Source: Nocardiopsis prasina DSM 43845 (GTDB lineage: Bacteria > Actinomycetota > Actinomycetes > Streptosporangiales > Streptosporangiaceae). From it: DNA of 64,000 nucleotides. The notes beneath the pieces were generated by a model, which made no database searches, had not been told where the DNA came from, and saw only the letters and a list, made by a program, of their open reading frames with translations. Below, in pieces: positions 1 through 9,885 of this stretch (the stretch's first letter is position 1; each line of letters starts with the position of its first letter). Where the stretch lies: assembly GCF_000341265.1 (NCBI RefSeq), contig NZ_ANAE01000128.1:1-64000 (forward strand). The letters run 5' to 3'. The position numbers were made by a program, and so were the translations under genes.

Positions 1-140
1 AGCAGCGCGAGATCGCCCGCCACCTGCCCCGGCCCGGTCAGGTGCGGGTGATCGGCTCCCCGCACGGCCACGACGGGTTCCTCGTCGAGACCGGACAGGT
101 CGCCGCTCTGGTCAGGGAACTGCTCGCCGACGCCGAATGA
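1..140 (+). CDS. metX: homoserine O-acetyltransferase, C-terminal end (partial)
   Basis: Only the last 45 or so codons are inside the window; the reading frame runs from base 3 to a TGA at 138-140. The tail reads IGSPHGHDGFLVE followed by a short helix ending LLADAE. MetX-type alpha/beta hydrolases (homoserine acetyltransferases of methionine synthesis) end with a GHD-FL motif whose His is the catalytic triad histidine, so the assignment rests on that motif. Related alpha/beta hydrolases carry a similar tail, so a different acyltransferase is possible. Confidence 0.7.
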   Translation, partial: QREIARHLPRPGQVRVIGSPHGHDGFLVETGQVAALVRELLADAE

Positions 141-183
141 GCGCGGGACTGCCTCCCTCCCGCTCTCCCCGCTCCGGACGGGG

Positions 184-1137
184 TCAGGCTGACGCCGCGT
201 CCAGGAGAGCGGTCTCCTCGGCGGTCAGGCGCAGGTCCGCCATGGCCAGCAGCGACTCCAGCTGGCGGGGCTCACGGGCGCTGGAGAGCACCGAGATCAC
301 CCCGGGGCGCGCGACCAGCCAGGCCAGGGCGACCGTGGACGGCTCCGCCGACCGCTCGGCCGCGACCGTGTCCAGCGCCGCCAGGACCCGCTCGCCACGC
401 GGGTGCTCCAGGTAGGCGCGGGCACTGGCGGCCCGGGGACTGCCGTCGTCCGTGGCGCCCGGCCGGTACTTGCCGGTGAGGAAGCCCCGGGCCAGGCCGA
501 AGTAGGGCAGCAGCGCCAACCCCTCGGCGCGGGCCAGCGGCACCAGGTCCCGCTCGATCCCGCGTTCGACCAGGTTGTACTGCGGCTGCACGCACACCGG
601 TCGGTGCCACCCGTTCCGGTCACAGGCGTCCAGCCACTCCCTGATGCGGTTCGGTGCGTGGTTGGACAGGCCCACGTACCTGACCCGTCCCTCCTCGACC
701 AGCGATGAGAAGGCCTCGGCGCTCTCGGCCACGGGCGTCTCGGGGTCGTCGAAGTGCGCGTAGTAGAGGTCGATCGTGTCCACGCCGAGGCGCCCCAGGG
801 AGGCCTCGGCGGCGGCCCGGACGTTACCGGCGGACAGTCCCAGGAACTCCGGGTGCTGGCTCACTTTGGTGGCGACCAGGGTGCGGTCGCGACCCCGGCT
901 GGCCAGCCACCGGCCGATGACCTCCTCGGACTCGCCGCCGGTGTGCCCCTCGGCCCAGACCGAGTACGAGTCGGCGGTGTCGACGAAGTTGCCGCCCGCC
1001 GCGTGGTAGGCGTCCAGGACCGCGAACGAGGTGGCCTCGTCCGCGGTCCACCCGAAGACGTTGCCGCCCAGGGTCAGGGGGCTGACGTACAGGTCGGAGG
1101 CGCCGAGCTGGCGCAGAGGGGTGGAGTTCATGCTCAC
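184..1137 (-). CDS. aldo/keto reductase
   Basis: NADP(H)-dependent oxidoreductase with a TIM-barrel fold, about 317 residues, the usual family length. The catalytic tetrad can be read: Asp and Tyr in DTADSYSVWAEG near residue 53, Lys in VATKVS, and His in YYAHFDDPETP. The C-terminal part has the nucleotide-binding stretch VISVLSSAREPRQ. It resembles the AKR11/12 group of general stress and sugar-aldehyde reductases rather than the AKR5 group. The start is GTG at 1137, with ATG two codons later at 1131 as an alternative. It converges on metX, with about 40 bp between the stops. The substrate cannot be told. Confidence 0.85.
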   Translation of the reverse strand: MSMNSTPLRQLGASDLYVSPLTLGGNVFGWTADEATSFAVLDAYHAAGGNFVDTADSYSVWAEGHTGGESEEVIGRWLASRGRDRTLVATKVSQHPEFLGLSAGNVRAAAEASLGRLGVDTIDLYYAHFDDPETPVAESAEAFSSLVEEGRVRYVGLSNHAPNRIREWLDACDRNGWHRPVCVQPQYNLVERGIERDLVPLARAEGLALLPYFGLARGFLTGKYRPGATDDGSPRAASARAYLEHPRGERVLAALDTVAAERSAEPSTVALAWLVARPGVISVLSSAREPRQLESLLAMADLRLTAEETALLDAASA

Positions 1138-1372
1138 CGTTCCGTGTCTTCCCGCCGGGGTCGTGGGGTGTCCGACCCACGCTAGGGCAGTTGGACCCGG
1201 GGGTCACGGACGCGCCACGCGGGGATGACGCGTGATGGAAACGAGGTCCTGATCCCGCCCGCGAGCACGTCTAGCCCCCGTGGCCGGAGGCGGCCACCCG
1301 CGAGGCCCTTCACCCCCGTCGGCCCTGGTCTGGATAGGCTGCGGGTGCCCCCAGCAGTGACGCACCGATGAG

Positions 1373-2494
1373 GTGGACCCGTTGAGTGAAGTGTCGCCCA
1401 GGAACAGCACGACCAACTCGGTCCGCGACGTGAGCGGCACCGCCATCATGGGTGACCACCTCACGATCAACCTCGTCGACAGCGCCTGCGGCGAGTCCGC
1501 CGAACACGCCTTCGGTCTCCTGGCGCCGCCGCGCTTCGTGGACCGGAACGACCCCCTGACGAAGGCACACCGGGCCCTGGACGAGCGCCGGGGCACCTCG
1601 ACCGTGCTCACGGTGTACGCCCCCGGGCAGGGCGGCGGGACCACCGCCTTCGGCCTCAAGCTCCTCTACGACAGCTTCGAGCGGGACCGCCGACGCTTCC
1701 CCGGCGGCTACTTCTTTGTGGACCTGTCCCGCGAGGACCCGGGCGTGGTCGTCGCGCAGTTCCTCCGCCTCATGGGGGTCCAGGAGGCGGACGTCCCGGC
1801 CACTCCGGAACGGCGGTGGGAGATGCTGCACCGGAGCGCGCGTTGGCGGAGCGGGGTCGCGGTGATGGTGGACGCGCCCCGCAGCATCACGGAGGCCCTT
1901 CCCTTCTTCGCGACCTCCCCGGGCAGCCTCACCGTGGTCACCGGCTCCCACCGGTTCGATCTGAGGACCCTGGGCCGCGGGGACCTGCGCCGGATCAGAC
2001 ACCTCGACTGGGAGGACGTCACACTGGAGGGACTGTCGGACGCGGACGCCACCACGATGTTCCTCCAGCAGGCCAAGGTCGCCGTGGAGGGTGAACGGGA
2101 CCGGGCGATGGTCTCCGACTTCGTGTCCGCCGCCCGGGGCAATCCCGGGCTGGTCGCCGACTACGCCTTCGCCGTCGTCACCGAACGCCTGTTCAGGTCC
2201 GAGGACGGGGACCCGCTGGCCGCCGCGCACCGGCGCACCTTCGGGGCGGCGGCCGTCCTCGGCCACCAGCCGCGTGACCGCGGGGACTTCGCCGGGCTGA
2301 CCGGGGACCAGCGCGCACTGGCGGTCCTGCTAGCGCAGCATCCCGACAGCGACACCTGGCCGTGTCGCTCCTCCACCCCGAGACGGATCCGGTCGAGGCC
2401 CGCGCGCGACTGGACGTGTTGGTCGAACGGAGGGTCCTGCACCGGACGACGGGGGAGGGTTCGCTCCGGTACCGGTTCACGACACGGAGCATGA
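1373..2494 (+). CDS. STAND/NB-ARC-like ATPase domain, N-terminal part of a frameshifted gene
   Basis: The N-terminus has the pattern NSVRDVSGTAIMGDHLTINL, resembling the beta-rich GTV-G leaders that precede NB-ARC domains in many actinobacterial STAND proteins. A P-loop-like stretch VYAPGQGGGTT follows near residue 80. It lacks the invariant Lys of a Walker A motif, and the Walker B-like VAVMVDAP lacks a second acidic residue, so ATP hydrolysis is doubtful. After about residue 325 the frame loses family character (Arg/Trp/Ser-rich) while the sense frame continues in the next entry. The likely break is between 2340 and 2365. The start is uncertain: GTG 1373, TTG 1382 or GTG 1391. It could be a sequencing error, a pseudogene or a frameshifted live gene. 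Confidence 0.6.
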   Translation: MDPLSEVSPRNSTTNSVRDVSGTAIMGDHLTINLVDSACGESAEHAFGLLAPPRFVDRNDPLTKAHRALDERRGTSTVLTVYAPGQGGGTTAFGLKLLYDSFERDRRRFPGGYFFVDLSREDPGVVVAQFLRLMGVQEADVPATPERRWEMLHRSARWRSGVAVMVDAPRSITEALPFFATSPGSLTVVTGSHRFDLRTLGRGDLRRIRHLDWEDVTLEGLSDADATTMFLQQAKVAVEGERDRAMVSDFVSAARGNPGLVADYAFAVVTERLFRSEDGDPLAAAHRRTFGAAAVLGHQPRDRGDFAGLTGDQRALAVLLAQHPDSDTWPCRSSTPRRIRSRPARDWTCWSNGGSCTGRRGRVRSGTGSRHGA

Positions 2495-3522
2495 GGACGA
2501 CCTTCCCTCCCGACCCGGAGCAGGCCCTGGACACACCCGAACGCGTCCTCGCCCACTACTACGCGATGGCGTACGCCGCGCACCGGCGCCTGATGCCCGG
2601 CCGTTGGCTCCAGCGGGACCTCGACGGCCGGTCCGCCTTCCCGGAGGGCGCCCGTTCGGCCCGCTCCTTCGCGACGGTCGGGGAGGCCCGGCGGGCGTTG
2701 TACGTCGAACGCCGCACGCTGGTCAGGGTGGTTCTCGACGCCGTGCACGCGGGGCACCACGCGATGGCGGCCGAACTGTGCGAGGTGCTGTGGCCCTTCT
2801 GGTTCCTCTCCGGCTACTTCACCGACGTGGTCGACGCGCAGAGCCCTCTGCTCAGGGCCACCGAGGGGACCCACCGCCTCGAACCGGCCCGTCTCTCCCG
2901 GCTGCGCGTGCAGACCGCCATCGCCTACCGCCGGGACCGGAACTGGGCGGAGGCACGCCGTGAGGCCGAACTCGCCCTGGAACTCGCGGAGGGCACGCAC
3001 CCGCTGGTGCGACTCACCGCGCTCGACGCCCTCGCGGACATCGAGGCGGACGAGGGCCGGTACGACGCCGCGAGCGGGCACTTCGCCGCCGCGACCCGGA
3101 TCGCCGAGGGAATGGACCCGGTGGATCCGAGGGCACTGCACATCATGGTGCGCAAGGAGGGCGTGGCCCACCTGGGGGCCGGTCGGCTGCCGCAGGCCGA
3201 GCGGCGCATCCTCCGGGCCCGGGGCCTGCTCTCCGAGGACGACCACCAGAACCGGGCCCGCACCCACAAGGCCCTGGCTGACCTGCGGGTGCGCCAGGGG
3301 CGAGTCGACGAGGCGCTGGAGGAGTACGACGGGGCGGTCGCGTCGCACCGCCTCCTCGGAGACCAGCGCCGGGTCGGAGACGTGTACGTGGCGCGCGCCG
3401 ACGCCCTCGCGGAGCGGGACCCGGTCGCCGCCCGCGCGGAACTGGGCCGAGCGCTGGACGCGTACGAGGCCGCCGAGGCCGTGCGGGAGGCCGCCGAGGT
3501 CCGGGAACGGATCGGCGGCTGA
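2362..3522 (+). CDS. TPR repeat domain, C-terminal part of the same frameshifted STAND gene
   Basis: This is the continuation, in another frame, of the upstream ATPase part. It begins after a winged-helix-like stretch (VEARARLDVLVERRVLHR, a helix-rich segment) and then runs as helical pairs. Tetratricopeptide signatures are visible in EARREAELALELAEG, GRYDAASGHFAAATRIAEG and GRVDEALEEYDGAVASHRLLG. GTG 2362 has no ribosome binding site and overlaps the upstream frame by 133 bases, so independent translation is unlikely. One product spanning 1373-3522 with a single-base indel near 2350 fits better. STAND proteins of this type are signalling or regulatory switches; the role here is unknown. Confidence 0.65.
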   Translation: MSLLHPETDPVEARARLDVLVERRVLHRTTGEGSLRYRFTTRSMRTTFPPDPEQALDTPERVLAHYYAMAYAAHRRLMPGRWLQRDLDGRSAFPEGARSARSFATVGEARRALYVERRTLVRVVLDAVHAGHHAMAAELCEVLWPFWFLSGYFTDVVDAQSPLLRATEGTHRLEPARLSRLRVQTAIAYRRDRNWAEARREAELALELAEGTHPLVRLTALDALADIEADEGRYDAASGHFAAATRIAEGMDPVDPRALHIMVRKEGVAHLGAGRLPQAERRILRARGLLSEDDHQNRARTHKALADLRVRQGRVDEALEEYDGAVASHRLLGDQRRVGDVYVARADALAERDPVAARAELGRALDAYEAAEAVREAAEVRERIGG

Positions 3523-3534
3523 CCCCGCCCCGGG

Positions 3535-4866
3535 TCACTCGCCTCGCAGGCGGTGGACGGTGAAGGCGAGCCGGTGCTCGCCGAGGAGCACCGGAAGGTC
3601 CCGCTCGGGTGCCCGTCCCTCGACCCACAGGTGCCAGTAGGCGGAGGCGGCGGCGGTGGGGTCGACCCCGTGGTGGGGGGAGTCCGCCACGAGGCGCACC
3701 CGCGCGCCGTCGCGGTCGACGACCAGGCAGTCGGGTCCGTCCGCCGCCACCGCCAGGTGGGCGCGGGGGTGGTCGGCCAGCCGTGCCCGCAGGCGCTCCC
3801 AGGAGACGGCCTCCCGGGGACCCTCCGAACCGGGGCCGCAGAGGAGGAGGCAGGCCGCATCGAACCAACGGGCCTGGGTCTCGTCCGCGTGGGCGGCCAG
3901 GTGGGGCCGGTCCAACGGCATCCGTGCGGCGTCGACGGCCTCTGCGGGGAATCGGCGGACCCGGAGCCCGTCCTTCTCCTCCAGGACCGTGCACCACAGC
4001 GGTGTGGTGTCCGCGGCGTCGGGCCATCCGCGTCGGTGGGGGACCGGCGGGTCCGGGGGCAGCACGCGCAGGGCCTGTTCGGGCTCGGACAGGTTCAGGA
4101 GCCGGTAGAAGGTCGCGCGCAGGATCTGCCCGGACCGGCCGGGTACGGAGTTGAGCAGGTCGGTGTGGGCGGAGAACCGGTCGGGCTTGTGCTCGGCGGC
4201 GTCGGCCAGCACCTGGGGCAGCAGGGGCCGGTCCGCGCGCAGCCGGGTGGCGGCCCGGCCGAACGCGGCGATGGGGGAGTCGTCGGCCATCTCGTGGTGG
4301 GGGAAGGTCGCCAGCATGGTGTGCGTGCCCTGGGCGGCGCCGTAGAAGGTGACAGAACCGTGGTCACCGATCACGTGGTCGGCGGCGACCAGCACCGCCT
4401 GCCAGCCCTGCCGGGGCGGCAGCACGCGGAGCCCGGAGCGTTCGGCCGTGGCCAGCCAGGACCGCACCTGCCAGGTGCCGTGGCCGTGCCAGACGTTGGG
4501 GTGCAGGGCGAGGGCCACGCGGTACTCGTCCACGGGAAGTTCGGTGAGGAGGGTGTTGAGGAAGCCGGGCCAGGCGCCCAGGAGGGAGGTGGGCCCCCAG
4601 GTGGAACTGACCAGGACCAGCCTGCGCGCGCCCGTCTCCAGGTGGTCGCGGTAGCGCTCGCGCCAGGGGAGTCCGGCCAGGATGCGGTCGTGGGTGGGGT
4701 CTCCGGCGACGACCGCGGAGTCGACCGCCTCGGGGCAGGCGGCGCGGAGCCGGTCGAGCTGTTCGGTGTGGGAGAGCACGAGGGCCGCGGGGATCAGCTC
4801 CCCGTCCCGCAGCAGGGTGGGGGCGGCCAGGCCGAACACGGCGTCGGTTTCCGGGGAGTCCGTCAC
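3535..4866 (-). CDS. C-terminal portion of a repeat-interrupted GT-B-like protein (currently out of frame)
   Basis: The product of about 443 residues contains FGLAAPTLLRDGELIPAAL, then LVLSHTEQLDRLRAACPEA, LPWRERYR, LVLVSSTWGPTS and a nucleotide-site-like stretch VLVAADHVIGDHGSVTFYGA. These features match actinobacterial proteins related to CDP-glycerol glycerophosphotransferase/GT-B enzymes, often annotated only as hypothetical. The true N-terminus is encoded upstream of the heptanucleotide repeat (next entries). In the present sequence the two parts are in different frames. GTG 4866 lies one base after the TGA (4870-4868) that ends the upstream frame, so termination-reinitiation could make this fragment separately. 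Losing one 7-bp repeat, or gaining two, would fuse the parts. Confidence 0.65.
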   Translation of the reverse strand: MTDSPETDAVFGLAAPTLLRDGELIPAALVLSHTEQLDRLRAACPEAVDSAVVAGDPTHDRILAGLPWRERYRDHLETGARRLVLVSSTWGPTSLLGAWPGFLNTLLTELPVDEYRVALALHPNVWHGHGTWQVRSWLATAERSGLRVLPPRQGWQAVLVAADHVIGDHGSVTFYGAAQGTHTMLATFPHHEMADDSPIAAFGRAATRLRADRPLLPQVLADAAEHKPDRFSAHTDLLNSVPGRSGQILRATFYRLLNLSEPEQALRVLPPDPPVPHRRGWPDAADTTPLWCTVLEEKDGLRVRRFPAEAVDAARMPLDRPHLAAHADETQARWFDAACLLLCGPGSEGPREAVSWERLRARLADHPRAHLAVAADGPDCLVVDRDGARVRLVADSPHHGVDPTAAASAYWHLWVEGRAPERDLPVLLGEHRLAFTVHRLRGE

Positions 4867-4867
4867 G

Positions 4868-5767
<900 letters not shown>

Positions 5768-5850
5768 GCGCTCTCCCGCCACTCGTGTCCGTTCTGCCCG
5801 GCCCGCGACGGAACAGAGTACCGAATCCCCGTCTCCGCGTCGGCGGCCGG

Positions 5851-7242
5851 TCAGACGCCGTGGGCGGCCCGGCGGTGCTCGGCGTAGCGTTCGCGGACCC
5901 GCAGACCCACCTCGGGTGCCTGGCTGGACTCCTCCTCCGGGGCTCCCAGGGGCCACACGGGAGGCTCGGCGGTACCGGCGAGCGTCCAGGCGGCCTGGCG
6001 GGCCGCGCCGATGGCCACGTACTCGGCGGCGGGCGGCACCACGGTGGGAGCGCCCAACACGAGCGGCGCCACCGCGCGCACGGCGGCCGAGCGGGCGCCG
6101 CCTCCCACGAGCAGGACGCGCTCGACCGGGACACCGCTCTCGGTCATGGCGGCCAGCCCGTCGGCCAGCCCGCACAGCATGCCCTCCACGGCGGCGCGCG
6201 CGATGTTCTCCGGGCGCATGTTGTCCCGGCGCAGGCCGTGCAGCGATCCCGTCGCGTGCGGCAGCTCCGGGGTGCGCTCCCCGTCCAGGTAGGGCAGCAG
6301 GACCACCCCGTCCGCGCCCGGTTCGGCGCTCAGGGCGAGGGCGTCCAGCCCGGCCAGGCCGGTGCCGAGCATCGCGGCGGTGGCGCTGAGCACCCGTGCG
6401 GCGTTCAGGGTGCACGCGAGGGGCAGGAACCGGCCGGTGGCGTCGGCGAACCCGCAGACCGTGCCGGTGGGGTCGTGCGCGGGACGGTCGTGCGCAGCGA
6501 ACACGGTGCCGCTGGTGCCCAGGGAGACCACGGCGTCGCCCGGGCGCAGGCCCAGACCCAACGCCGTGCCCATGTTGTCGCCGGTGCCGGGGGCGATGAC
6601 GACGCCCTCCGGGGTGTGGCCCACGGCCTCGGAAGGGGAGGCCACACGGGGCAGGTCGAGTTCCCGGCCGAAGGCGCGCACCAGCAGGTCGGTGCGGTAC
6701 GCGCCGTCGGAGGGCGACCAGTACCCGGTGCCGGAGGCGTCGCCCCGGTCGGTCGTCGGCGCGGTGCGGGACCCGCCCAGCCGCCAGGTCAGCCAGTCAT
6801 GGGGGAGCATCACACCGCGCGCCCGCGCGGCCAGGTCGGGTTCGTGTTCGGCGAACCAGCGGAGCTTGCTGACGGTCAGGCTGGCCACGGGCACGTTGCT
6901 CACCGCGTCCGCCCAGGCCCTCGGCCCGCCGAGTTCCTCGACCAGGTCGTGGGCGGCCCCGGCGGAGCGGGCGTCGTTCCACAACAGCGCCGGCCGGACG
7001 ACCTCGCCGTCGTCGTCGACCACCACCATGCCGTGCTGCTGACCGGCCACGGACACGGCCGAGACGTCGTCGAGCAGTCCCGAGGAGGCCGTGGTCAGCG
7101 CCGTCCACCAGTGCGCGGGATCGGTCTCGGTTCCGTCGGGGTGGGGTGCGCGGCCTTCCCGCACCACCTTTCCGGTCGTGGCGTCACACACCACGATCTT
7201 GCAGGACTGAGTCGAGCTGTCGATTCCGGCGACGAGTGTCAT
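5851..7242 (-). CDS. xylB: xylulokinase (FGGY family)
   Basis: Phosphorylates D-xylulose to xylulose 5-phosphate for the pentose phosphate pathway. The protein is 463 residues, normal for the family. The N-terminal ATPase fold shows [15 protein letters not shown] and [15 protein letters not shown]; the FGGY signature-like region is [20 protein letters not shown], followed by [18 protein letters not shown] or ATG at 7242 follows the SorC regulator gene on the same strand with about 45 bp between them. With the divergent ABC importer and polyol dehydrogenase it suggests a pathway in which a pentitol or hexitol is imported, oxidised to a ketose and phosphorylated. Xylitol or D-arabitol would fit a xylulokinase, but the substrate is inference. 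Confidence 0.88.
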   Translation of the reverse strand: MTLVAGIDSSTQSCKIVVCDATTGKVVREGRAPHPDGTETDPAHWWTALTTASSGLLDDVSAVSVAGQQHGMVVVDDDGEVVRPALLWNDARSAGAAHDLVEELGGPRAWADAVSNVPVASLTVSKLRWFAEHEPDLAARARGVMLPHDWLTWRLGGSRTAPTTDRGDASGTGYWSPSDGAYRTDLLVRAFGRELDLPRVASPSEAVGHTPEGVVIAPGTGDNMGTALGLGLRPGDAVVSLGTSGTVFAAHDRPAHDPTGTVCGFADATGRFLPLACTLNAARVLSATAAMLGTGLAGLDALALSAEPGADGVVLLPYLDGERTPELPHATGSLHGLRRDNMRPENIARAAVEGMLCGLADGLAAMTESGVPVERVLLVGGGARSAAVRAVAPLVLGAPTVVPPAAEYVAIGAARQAAWTLAGTAEPPVWPLGAPEEESSQAPEVGLRVRERYAEHRRAAHGV

Positions 7243-7285
7243 GTCTGCTCCGTGAGGGTGAGGGGGGTCGAAGCCGTCGTGGAGG

Positions 7286-8233
7286 TCAGGGCCTCGCTGA
7301 CTCGACGAGGATGCGTGCCGTCGTGGTGTCGGTGACCAGTGAGGAGATCACCCCGGTCTTGAGGATGGAGTGGATGGCCTGGGTCTTGCCGGTGCCACCG
7401 GCCACGGCGATGACCTCGGGGACCGCGCGGAGCTGCTCCAGGGTGATGGCGATGATGCGGGAGGTCAGCTCCGGGGCGATGGGGGCGCCGTGCACGTCCA
7501 CGGTGCGGGCGCACACCTCCGCCTGGACCCCCTCGCGTTCGAGGGCGGCCCCCTCCGACGCGGGCAGGGCGTCGCGGACCAGGGAGAGGGTGGGCGACCA
7601 CGAACCGATGGCCACCACGGCCTTGTCGAGTTCTCCGTAGCGCTGCATGGCGTCGGCCACCTGGGGCTGGCTCCGCAGTGCCTCCGCCGTGGCGGGGTCG
7701 GACACCACCAGCGGCGCGTAGATGGGGAAGGCCGGGCCGCGCGCGAGGCTGGCCACGCGCCGCACGAGCTCGACCGAGTTCTCCTCGACCCCGCCGGGCA
7801 GCACGCCGGTGAGCTGCACGACCGTGCACCGGGGCAGGTCGCCCAGGGCGAGCGTCATCGCGTTGAGGGTGCGGGAACAGGCCAGTCCGAGGGTGTCGCC
7901 CTCGTCGAGGATCTCGGTCAGGTACTCGGCGGCGATGCGCCCCAAGCTGCGGTGGAGGGCCTCGCCCTCCCCTGCGTGGGCGACCACCACCGCCTGCTTG
8001 AGGCCGTAGGCCGTGCTCAGGCGCTGGGAGAGAGCGGTGTCGACCTCGGTCGGTTCGGCGATCTCGATGCGGACGATCCCGACGTCGCGGGCCTCCTCGA
8101 GGATGCGCGCCACCTTGAACCGGCTGATGCCGAAGTCCTCGGCGATCCGGATCTTGGAGTCACCCGCGAGGTAGTACCTGCGGGCGACCGCGGTGGCGCG
8201 GATCAGTTCCGCGGGTCGGAACGCGTGCTTCAT
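7286..8233 (-). CDS. SorC/DeoR-type sugar-responsive transcriptional regulator
   Basis: 315 residues: an N-terminal helix-turn-helix ([20 protein letters not shown], then [15 protein letters not shown], about residues 20-55) followed by the SorC sugar-binding domain with [36 protein letters not shown] and a C-terminal [15 protein letters not shown]. Proteins of this family bind a phosphorylated sugar and usually repress or activate the adjacent catabolic operon. It is divergent from the ABC importer, and the shared intergenic region holds palindromes that are good operator candidates. It is probably cotranscribed with xylB. Confidence 0.85.
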   Translation of the reverse strand: MKHAFRPAELIRATAVARRYYLAGDSKIRIAEDFGISRFKVARILEEARDVGIVRIEIAEPTEVDTALSQRLSTAYGLKQAVVVAHAGEGEALHRSLGRIAAEYLTEILDEGDTLGLACSRTLNAMTLALGDLPRCTVVQLTGVLPGGVEENSVELVRRVASLARGPAFPIYAPLVVSDPATAEALRSQPQVADAMQRYGELDKAVVAIGSWSPTLSLVRDALPASEGAALEREGVQAEVCARTVDVHGAPIAPELTSRIIAITLEQLRAVPEVIAVAGGTGKTQAIHSILKTGVISSLVTDTTTARILVESARP

Positions 8234-8252
8234 CTACGCCCTCCAGTGGTGT

Positions 8253-8368
8253 CGCTCAAACGAGCGGAGTATTGCCCATTATTGCATCACGGGTTGACCG
8301 GTGACACCCGTCACAACTTAAATAAGGCCCGGGCCGCTCATGTGAAGTTCAGTTCGCTCATATGAGCG
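8253..8368. promoter_or_regulatory. operator palindromes between the SorC gene and the ABC importer
   Basis: Two 14-bp sites share the arms CGCTC and GAGCG. CGCTCAAACGAGCG lies at 8253-8266 next to the SorC gene, and the perfect palindrome CGCTCATATGAGCG lies at 8355-8368 next to the importer genes. A further half site GCCGCTCATGTGAA lies at 8334-8347. The arrangement flanks both divergent promoters and fits autoregulation plus control of the importer by the SorC protein; that last step is inference. Confidence 0.6.
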
Positions 8369-8451
8369 GCCGGTGTCCGTGGAAGACCGCACGGCCCCCT
8401 GCCTCACGCGGTTCCACGGTCCCCGCCTGCCCAACCCCCCAGGAGGAAGTC

Positions 8452-9810
8452 ATGACCACGAAAGCACCGGGAGGCGTGCCGCTCGCCGCGGCGGCCACCG
8501 GACTGGCCCTGATCGCCACCGGCTGCTCGGGGGCCGGGGGCGCCGGGGCGGACGGCGACCGGGTCGTCACCGTCGCCACGGTCTCCAACCCGCAGATGGA
8601 GGACATCGAGGCGCTCGCGTCGGAGTTCAACGACGCGCACCCCGACATCACGGTCGAGTTCGTGGTCCTGCCCGAGAACCAGCTCCGCGACCGCGTGACC
8701 CAGGACATCGCCACCCAGGGCGGCCAGTACGACGTCGTCACCATCGGCACCTACGAGGTGCCGATCTGGGCCGAGAACGAGTGGATCCTCAGCCTCGACG
8801 AGTACGCCGCCGACCCGGCCTACGAGATCGACGACATCATCCCCACGGTGCGCTCCGCCCTGTCCCACGAGGACCAGATGTACGGGGCGCCCTTCTACGG
8901 TGAGTCCTCGTTCCTCATGTACCGCGAGGACCTCCTCGAGGAGGCCGGCCTGGACATGCCGGAGCGGCCCACCTGGGAGGAGGTCGCCGAGTTCGCGGCC
9001 GAACTGGACGACCCCGACTCCGGCACCGCCGGGATCTGCCTGCGCGGGGTCCCGGGCTGGGGCGAGCTCCTGGCCCCGCTCAACTCCGTGATCCTCACCT
9101 ACGGCGGCCAGTGGTACGACGAGGACTGGAACGCCCACCTGGACTCGCCCGAGGTGGAGGAGGCCGTGCAGACGTACGTGGACCTCGTCCGCGACCACGG
9201 ACAGTCGGGCGCCCCCAACGCGGGCTTCACCGAGTGCCTCACCACCATGGCCCAGGGCGACGCCGCCATGTTCTACGACTCCACCGTCGCGGCGGGCAAC
9301 CTCGAGGACCCGGACTCCAGCAGCGTCGTCGGCGACATCGGCTACGTCGCCGCGCCGACCATGGAGACCGAGCACGCGGGCTGGCTGTGGGCCTGGGCCC
9401 TGTCGATCCCCTCCACCTCCACCGACCCCGAGGCCGCGTGGGAGTTCGTCTCCTGGGCCACGTCCAAGGAGTACCACCAGCTCGTCGGTGAGGAACTGGG
9501 CTGGGAGCGCGTCCCGCCCGGTTCGCGCGTCTCGACCTACGACATCCCCGAGTACCGGGAGGCCGCCGAGGCCTTCGCCGAGCCCACCTACGACGCCATC
9601 GACAACGTCGACGTGGAGCAGCCCGGAGTGCACCCGCAGCCCTGGACCGGGGTCCAGTACGTGTCCATTCCCGAGTTCCAGGACCTCGGCACCCTGGTCT
9701 CCCAGGAGATCTCCGCGGCCATCGCGGGGCAGCAGACGGTGGAGGAGGCCCTCGCCAAGTCGCAGGAGTACGCGGACCAGACCGCCGAGTCCGGCGGCTA
9801 CCGCGACTGA
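8452..9810 (+). CDS. ABC transporter sugar/polyol-binding lipoprotein
   Basis: The start is ATG 8452, five bases after the strong ribosome binding site AGGAGGA at 8441-8447. A lipoprotein signal ends in the lipobox ATGC (LIATGC) near residue 23, followed by a Gly-rich linker, so the protein should be anchored outside the membrane. The remaining 430 or so residues match the MalE/SmoE class of extracellular solute-binding proteins (FNDAHPDITVEFVVLPENQL, DVVTIGTYEVPIWAENEW, MFYDSTVAAGN). It is the first gene of an importer operon with two permeases, a dehydrogenase and an ATPase. The dehydrogenase and xylB suggest a sugar alcohol ligand. Confidence 0.88.
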   Translation: MTTKAPGGVPLAAAATGLALIATGCSGAGGAGADGDRVVTVATVSNPQMEDIEALASEFNDAHPDITVEFVVLPENQLRDRVTQDIATQGGQYDVVTIGTYEVPIWAENEWILSLDEYAADPAYEIDDIIPTVRSALSHEDQMYGAPFYGESSFLMYREDLLEEAGLDMPERPTWEEVAEFAAELDDPDSGTAGICLRGVPGWGELLAPLNSVILTYGGQWYDEDWNAHLDSPEVEEAVQTYVDLVRDHGQSGAPNAGFTECLTTMAQGDAAMFYDSTVAAGNLEDPDSSSVVGDIGYVAAPTMETEHAGWLWAWALSIPSTSTDPEAAWEFVSWATSKEYHQLVGEELGWERVPPGSRVSTYDIPEYREAAEAFAEPTYDAIDNVDVEQPGVHPQPWTGVQYVSIPEFQDLGTLVSQEISAAIAGQQTVEEALAKSQEYADQTAESGGYRD

Positions 9811-9885
9811 GAACCGCCGGTCCCGGGCACCGCGGCCGGGACCGGTACCGGTGCCCACCCCACCCAGACTCCTCCGAGGAGGGCC

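Noticed and set aside
1204-1659. Minus-strand frame overlapping the STAND gene start
   Set aside because: Arg/Pro/Ser-rich composition and no motif; it overlaps better-supported coding.
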